Shown: positions 6,343-9,051 of the stretch, one piece after another
How the letters are laid out: every line of letters begins with the position of its first letter
Position numbering within the stretch: position 1 is the first letter of the stretch
Origin: Pseudomonadota bacterium
Lineage (GTDB): Bacteria; Pseudomonadota; Alphaproteobacteria; Rhizobiales; Kaistiaceae
Length of the DNA stretch: 9,051 nt
NCBI GenBank assembly: GCA_023433185.1
Contig: JAEZEN010000075.1
Span: 1 to 9,051, forward strand
Reading direction: 5' to 3'
Notes under the pieces: model-generated
Seen by the model: the letters and a program-made list of their open reading frames with translations, nothing else
Database searches by the model: none
What the model was told of the DNA's origin: nothing
Program-made: the position numbers and the translations under genes

Positions 6343-7070
6343 GCCTCGGTCCTCACGCCGCCGTCGCCGAAGAGCCGGTGGAGGTCCTCGACCGCGACCG
6401 CCGATGTCGGGCGGTCGAACGCCTCGCGTCCGCGGACCAGCACGACGACGCGGCTCGCGAGGGTCAGCGCCTTCACGACATTCTGCTCGACGAGCATGAT
6501 CGGGATCGACAGATCGCGATGGATGCGCGCGATCGCCTCGAACACCGTGTCGACCATGGCCGGGGAGAGGTCGCTGCTCGGCTCGTCGAGGAGCAGGACC
6601 CTCGGCTTGAGGAGGAGCGTCATGCCGATCGCCAGCATCCGGCGCTCGCCGCCGCTGAGCGTGGCGGCCAACGCGCGCCGTCGCTCGGCGATCCGCGGGA
6701 AGAGGGCGAAGACCTCCTCGACGTCGCGGGCGAAGCTCCGCGGGCGGAGGAACGCGCCCATCCGGAGATTGTCGGCGATGCTCAAGTCGAGGAAGACGTT
6801 CCGGGTCTGGGGCACGTATCCGATCCCCCCGGCGGCCCGGCGGTGGGCCGGCCAGCGGGTGATGTCGCGGCCCTCGAAGGCGATCGTGCCGCCGATCATC
6901 CGGGTCAGGCCGGCGGTCGTCTTGAGGACGGTCGACTTGCCCGACCCGTTGGCACCGAGGACGGCGAGGATCTCGCCGGGGTGGAGGCTGAGCGCGACCT
7001 CGTCGAGGACGGTGATCAGCCCGTAGCCGGCGGTCACCCGGTCGAGCGCGAGGACGGGCGCCGGACTCAT
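6339..7070 (-). CDS. livF: Branched-chain amino acid-type ABC transporter ATPase LivF
   Basis: A 243-residue ATPase of a HAAT (Liv-type) importer that pairs with LivG to power uptake through LivH/LivM. Walker A is GANGSGKST (39-47), the Q-loop Gln88 sits in YVPQTRNVF, the signature is LSGGERRML (138-146), and Walker B is VLLLDEP (158-164). LVEQN (193-197) carries Gln where most ABC proteins have the switch His, a normal LivF feature. The D-loop area reads SSDLSP (165-170) where LivF usually has SLGLAP, a mild deviation. The open frame extends upstream, but ATG 7070 is preferred: it gives the usual LivF N-terminus and length, lies 10 bases after the livG stop, and has GAGG eight bases before it. 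Upstream starts would overlap livG widely. The stop overlaps the start of the amidohydrolase. The substrate is not shown by the ATPase; HAAT systems carry amino acids, short peptides, urea or amides. Confidence 0.94.
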   Translation of the reverse strand: MSPAPVLALDRVTAGYGLITVLDEVALSLHPGEILAVLGANGSGKSTVLKTTAGLTRMIGGTIAFEGRDITRWPAHRRAAGGIGYVPQTRNVFLDLSIADNLRMGAFLRPRSFARDVEEVFALFPRIAERRRALAATLSGGERRMLAIGMTLLLKPRVLLLDEPSSDLSPAMVDTVFEAIARIHRDLSIPIMLVEQNVVKALTLASRVVVLVRGREAFDRPTSAVAVEDLHRLFGDGGVRTEA

Positions 7071-7080
7071 CGCCGCGGCC

Positions 7081-7836
7081 TCATGCCGGCTGGCCGAGAT
7101 AGGAACGGATGACATCGGCATTGGCGCGGATCTCGGCCGGCGTACCCTCGGCGATGAGGCTGCCGGCATCGAGAACATACACCCGGTCGCACACGCTGGA
7201 GATCATTTCCATGTTGTGCTCGACGATCACGATCGTCCGCCCCTCGTCGCGGAGCGACCTGAGGAAGGTTACCTGCTGCTCGATCAGCACCGGGTTGACG
7301 CCCGCCGCCGGCTCGTCGAGGAGCAGGAGCTTGGGGTCGGACATGAGCAGGACGCCCATGGTCAGGAGCTTCTGCTGACCGCCGGAAAGCCCGCCGGCGA
7401 CGCTGTTCGCCTTGTGGAGGAGATCGAGGCGGCGGAGGATCGCCGCCGCCCGGGCCGAGGACTCCGCCTCCGCCGCCCGCACCGCGCCGGGACGGAGAAA
7501 CAGGTCGAACAGGCGTTCACCCGGCTGGTTCCGGGCACCGGCGAGCATGTTCTCGAAAACCGTCAGCCGCTGCGCCAGGCGCGGCACCTGGAACGTGCGT
7601 CCGACACCGCGGACGGCCACCGCCTCGATCCGGCCCAGCGGCAGGGGGATGCCGTCGAGGCGGACCGAACCGGCATCGGGGACATGGACGCCGGCGACAA
7701 CGTTGAGGAGCGTCGACTTGCCCGAGCCGTTGGGACCGACCAGCCCGACGATCTCCCCCTTTCGAGCGGTGAGGCTGACGCCGCGGAGCGCCTGGAAACC
7801 GCCGAAGGCGAGGGCGACGTCAGCGACCGTCAACAT
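7081..7836 (-). CDS. livG: Branched-chain amino acid-type ABC transporter ATPase LivG
   Basis: A 251-residue ATPase, partner of LivF on the cytoplasmic face of the LivHM channel. Walker A is GPNGSGKST (34-42), the Q-loop Gln83 lies in GRTFQVPRL, the signature is LSGGQQKLL (150-158), and Walker B is LLLLDEP (170-176) followed by AAGVNP. The switch His207 sits in VEHNM. The C-terminal IAEGTPAEIRANADVIRSYLG is close to the LivG consensus end. The open frame is much longer upstream, but ATG 7836 is preferred because it gives the family N-terminus and has GGAGG seven bases before it; the upstream part is a shadow of livM. The start lies inside the last codons of livM (17-base overlap), which suggests translational coupling. 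The length is normal for LivG. Confidence 0.95.
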   Translation of the reverse strand: MLTVADVALAFGGFQALRGVSLTARKGEIVGLVGPNGSGKSTLLNVVAGVHVPDAGSVRLDGIPLPLGRIEAVAVRGVGRTFQVPRLAQRLTVFENMLAGARNQPGERLFDLFLRPGAVRAAEAESSARAAAILRRLDLLHKANSVAGGLSGGQQKLLTMGVLLMSDPKLLLLDEPAAGVNPVLIEQQVTFLRSLRDEGRTIVIVEHNMEMISSVCDRVYVLDAGSLIAEGTPAEIRANADVIRSYLGQPA

Positions 7837-8695
7837 CGTGGAGCCTCCGCCGCTCGGGGAACAGGCCGTCGGGCCGGAACAGGAACATGAGGACGAGGAC
7901 CAGCCCGAACACCGCCAGCCGGAGGTTCGCGACGAGGTCGGAGGAGAGCCCCGTCCATTCGGCGAGGAAGCGGGTGGAGGCACCGAGCAGGATGATGATC
8001 GCGGCGCCGAAGACCACGCCGACGTTGCGACCCGGCCCGCCGAGGATGACCGCCGTCCAGACGATGAAGGTGTCGGTGACGAGGAAGGAGGTCGGCGCGA
8101 CGTAGCCGATGACATAGGCGTAGAGCACGCCCGCCGCGCCCGCCATGATCCAGGAGACCGCGGTGACGGTGCTGCGGAAGGACATCGGGTTCCGTCCGAG
8201 CGTCCCGGCGAGCACCTCGTCCTCGCGGATGACGCGCAGCATGCGGCCGAGCGGCGCAGTGCTGATGCGCTGGGCGACCGCATAGGCCGCCACGAGCAGG
8301 GCGAGGCCGAGACCAAGGGCGAGGTTGCGGTCGGCAAGGCGCGACACCGTCACGCCGTCGGCACCGCCGGCGATCGACGGGACGTTGAGCATGATGAGCC
8401 GGAAGAGTTCGCCCGCCCCGAGGGTGATCAACGCCCAGTAGTCCTGCGAGGCCCGCCGCGCCGGCAGGATCACGATCAGGCCGACCAGCGGCGCCGCGAC
8501 CACGCCGGCCAGGACGCCGACCCACCAGGGCACCCCGAGATCGGCGCCGATCGCGACCGCATAGGCACCGATCGCGAAGGGGAGGATTTGACCGAAATTG
8601 ACGAGGCCGGTCATGCCGAACTGGATGTTGAGGCTGATCGCCATCACCGCCCAGACGGCGATGAGGGTGAAGGCGTAGATGGCGAAGTCGATCAT
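7820..8695 (-). CDS. livM: Branched-chain amino acid-type ABC transporter permease LivM
   Basis: A 291-residue inner-membrane permease, one half of the HAAT translocation path. About eight hydrophobic spans are visible, roughly at 5-27, 35-52, 57-78, 126-142, 177-197, 205-220, 224-240 and 257-275. MAISLNIQFGMTGLVNFGQ (18-36) is the hallmark N-terminal region of LivM-type permeases, and RMLRVIREDEVLAGTLGRNP (151-170) is the cytoplasmic coupling loop that meets the ATPases. FRPDGLFPERR near the end is also typical. At 291 residues it is a little short but within the range of bacterial LivM proteins; the E. coli protein is longer through N-terminal segments. ATG 8695 begins three bases after the livH stop. 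The C-terminal codons overlap livG. Confidence 0.94.
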   Translation of the reverse strand: MIDFAIYAFTLIAVWAVMAISLNIQFGMTGLVNFGQILPFAIGAYAVAIGADLGVPWWVGVLAGVVAAPLVGLIVILPARRASQDYWALITLGAGELFRLIMLNVPSIAGGADGVTVSRLADRNLALGLGLALLVAAYAVAQRISTAPLGRMLRVIREDEVLAGTLGRNPMSFRSTVTAVSWIMAGAAGVLYAYVIGYVAPTSFLVTDTFIVWTAVILGGPGRNVGVVFGAAIIILLGASTRFLAEWTGLSSDLVANLRLAVFGLVLVLMFLFRPDGLFPERRRLHDVDGR

Positions 8696-8698
8696 GGC

Positions 8699-9051
8699 TC
8701 AGGCCGCCGCCCGCCGCGCCGACGCCGGCCGGAGCAGGAGCACCACCACCATCGCCAGCACCGCCACGAAGTCGCGGAACTGGCTCGGGATGAACCACGG
8801 GCCGCTGCCGACGAGACTGCCGAAGTCGACGACGATCAGGATGTTCTGCGCCAGCGACAGGACGAGTGCGCCGATCACCGCACCGAAGACGTTGCTCAGC
8901 CCGCCGATCGTCACCGCGGCGAAGACCGGCAGCAGGATGATGAGGTCCATGTTGGGCTGAAGCCGCGTCTCGAGCGCCAGCAGCGAGCCGCCGATCGCCG
9001 CATAGGCGCCGGACACGAACCACATGAGCCGGATCATGCGCTCCCCGGGAA
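8699..9051 (-). CDS. livH: Branched-chain amino acid-type ABC transporter permease LivH, 5' end beyond window (partial)
   Basis: The last 116 residues of a LivH-type permease, the partner of LivM; the frame stays open to the right edge, so the N-terminal half is missing. An internal ATG at 9037 should not be taken as the start: the codons before it (PGER) run straight into the conserved coupling region, and RMIRLMWFVSGAYAAIGGSL corresponds to the middle of LivH. Visible spans include the stretch after RLMWF, the LPVFAAVTIGGLSNVFGAVIGALVLSLAQ region with its glycine-rich permease signature, and a final helix VAVLAMVVVLLLRP. The tail is alanine/arginine-rich and lacks the usual GLFG end. It is first in the visible operon order livH-livM-livG-livF-amidohydrolase. 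A gene for the periplasmic binding protein is not in the window and may lie further upstream. Confidence 0.9.
   Translation of the reverse strand, partial: PGERMIRLMWFVSGAYAAIGGSLLALETRLQPNMDLIILLPVFAAVTIGGLSNVFGAVIGALVLSLAQNILIVVDFGSLVGSGPWFIPSQFRDFVAVLAMVVVLLLRPASARRAAA

Noticed and set aside
5536..7026. 496-codon plus-strand frame opposite the amidohydrolase and livF
   Set aside because: It spans two clear genes on the other strand, including their junction, and has shadow-type composition with no recognisable motif.
7837..8337. Upstream extension of the livG open frame inside livM
   Set aside because: The extra N-terminal part is Ser/Arg/Pro-rich and is the out-of-frame reading of livM. 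The ATG at 7836 has a good ribosome binding site and gives the family N-terminus.

Overview
The window is GC-rich, gene-dense chromosomal DNA. Codon choice is heavily biased to G/C at third positions, there are almost no gaps between genes, and the gene families are typical of a high-GC Alphaproteobacterium (Rhodospirillales or Hyphomicrobiales type). This placement is an inference from composition, protein style and one REP-like palindrome; no rRNA or tRNA lies in the window to confirm it. There is no sign of phage, insertion sequence, CRISPR or plasmid functions.

Left part (1-1496, minus strand): most of a Uup-type ABC-F ATPase gene with a TTG start. Its 3' end lies outside the window. It is a ribosome/DNA-housekeeping type gene and probably unrelated to the rest. 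A 159-base divergent gap (1497-1655) separates it from the plus-strand cluster.

Middle part (1656-5448, plus strand): an Lrp/AsnC regulator, a class III PLP aminotransferase of the omega-amino acid/putrescine:pyruvate type, a P1 (DmpA/BapA) aminopeptidase translated just downstream of it, and a second Lrp/AsnC regulator. The two regulators align without gaps over about 145 residues and are about half identical, so they are paralogues flanking the enzyme pair. The gaps hold dyads that may be operators (1565-1602, 2178-2193, 4848-4863) and a REP-like palindrome (4803-4832).

Right part (5455-9051, minus strand): a tightly packed operon read leftwards, livH (5' end outside the window), livM, livG, livF, and then a cytoplasmic NodB-fold amidohydrolase of the HpPgdA/cyclic-imide-hydrolase type. 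Its start codon overlaps the livF stop. It converges on the second regulator with only 6 bases between the stop codons.

Taken together, the right and middle parts look like one catabolic locus. A branched-chain-type ABC importer would bring in an amino acid, small peptide or amide. The NodB-fold hydrolase and the P1 aminopeptidase would open amide or peptide bonds, the latter perhaps with beta- or D-amino acids at the N-terminus. The aminotransferase would then deaminate the released omega- or beta-amino acid, and one or both Lrp paralogues would sense the product. The families are clear; the shared substrate is a hypothesis.
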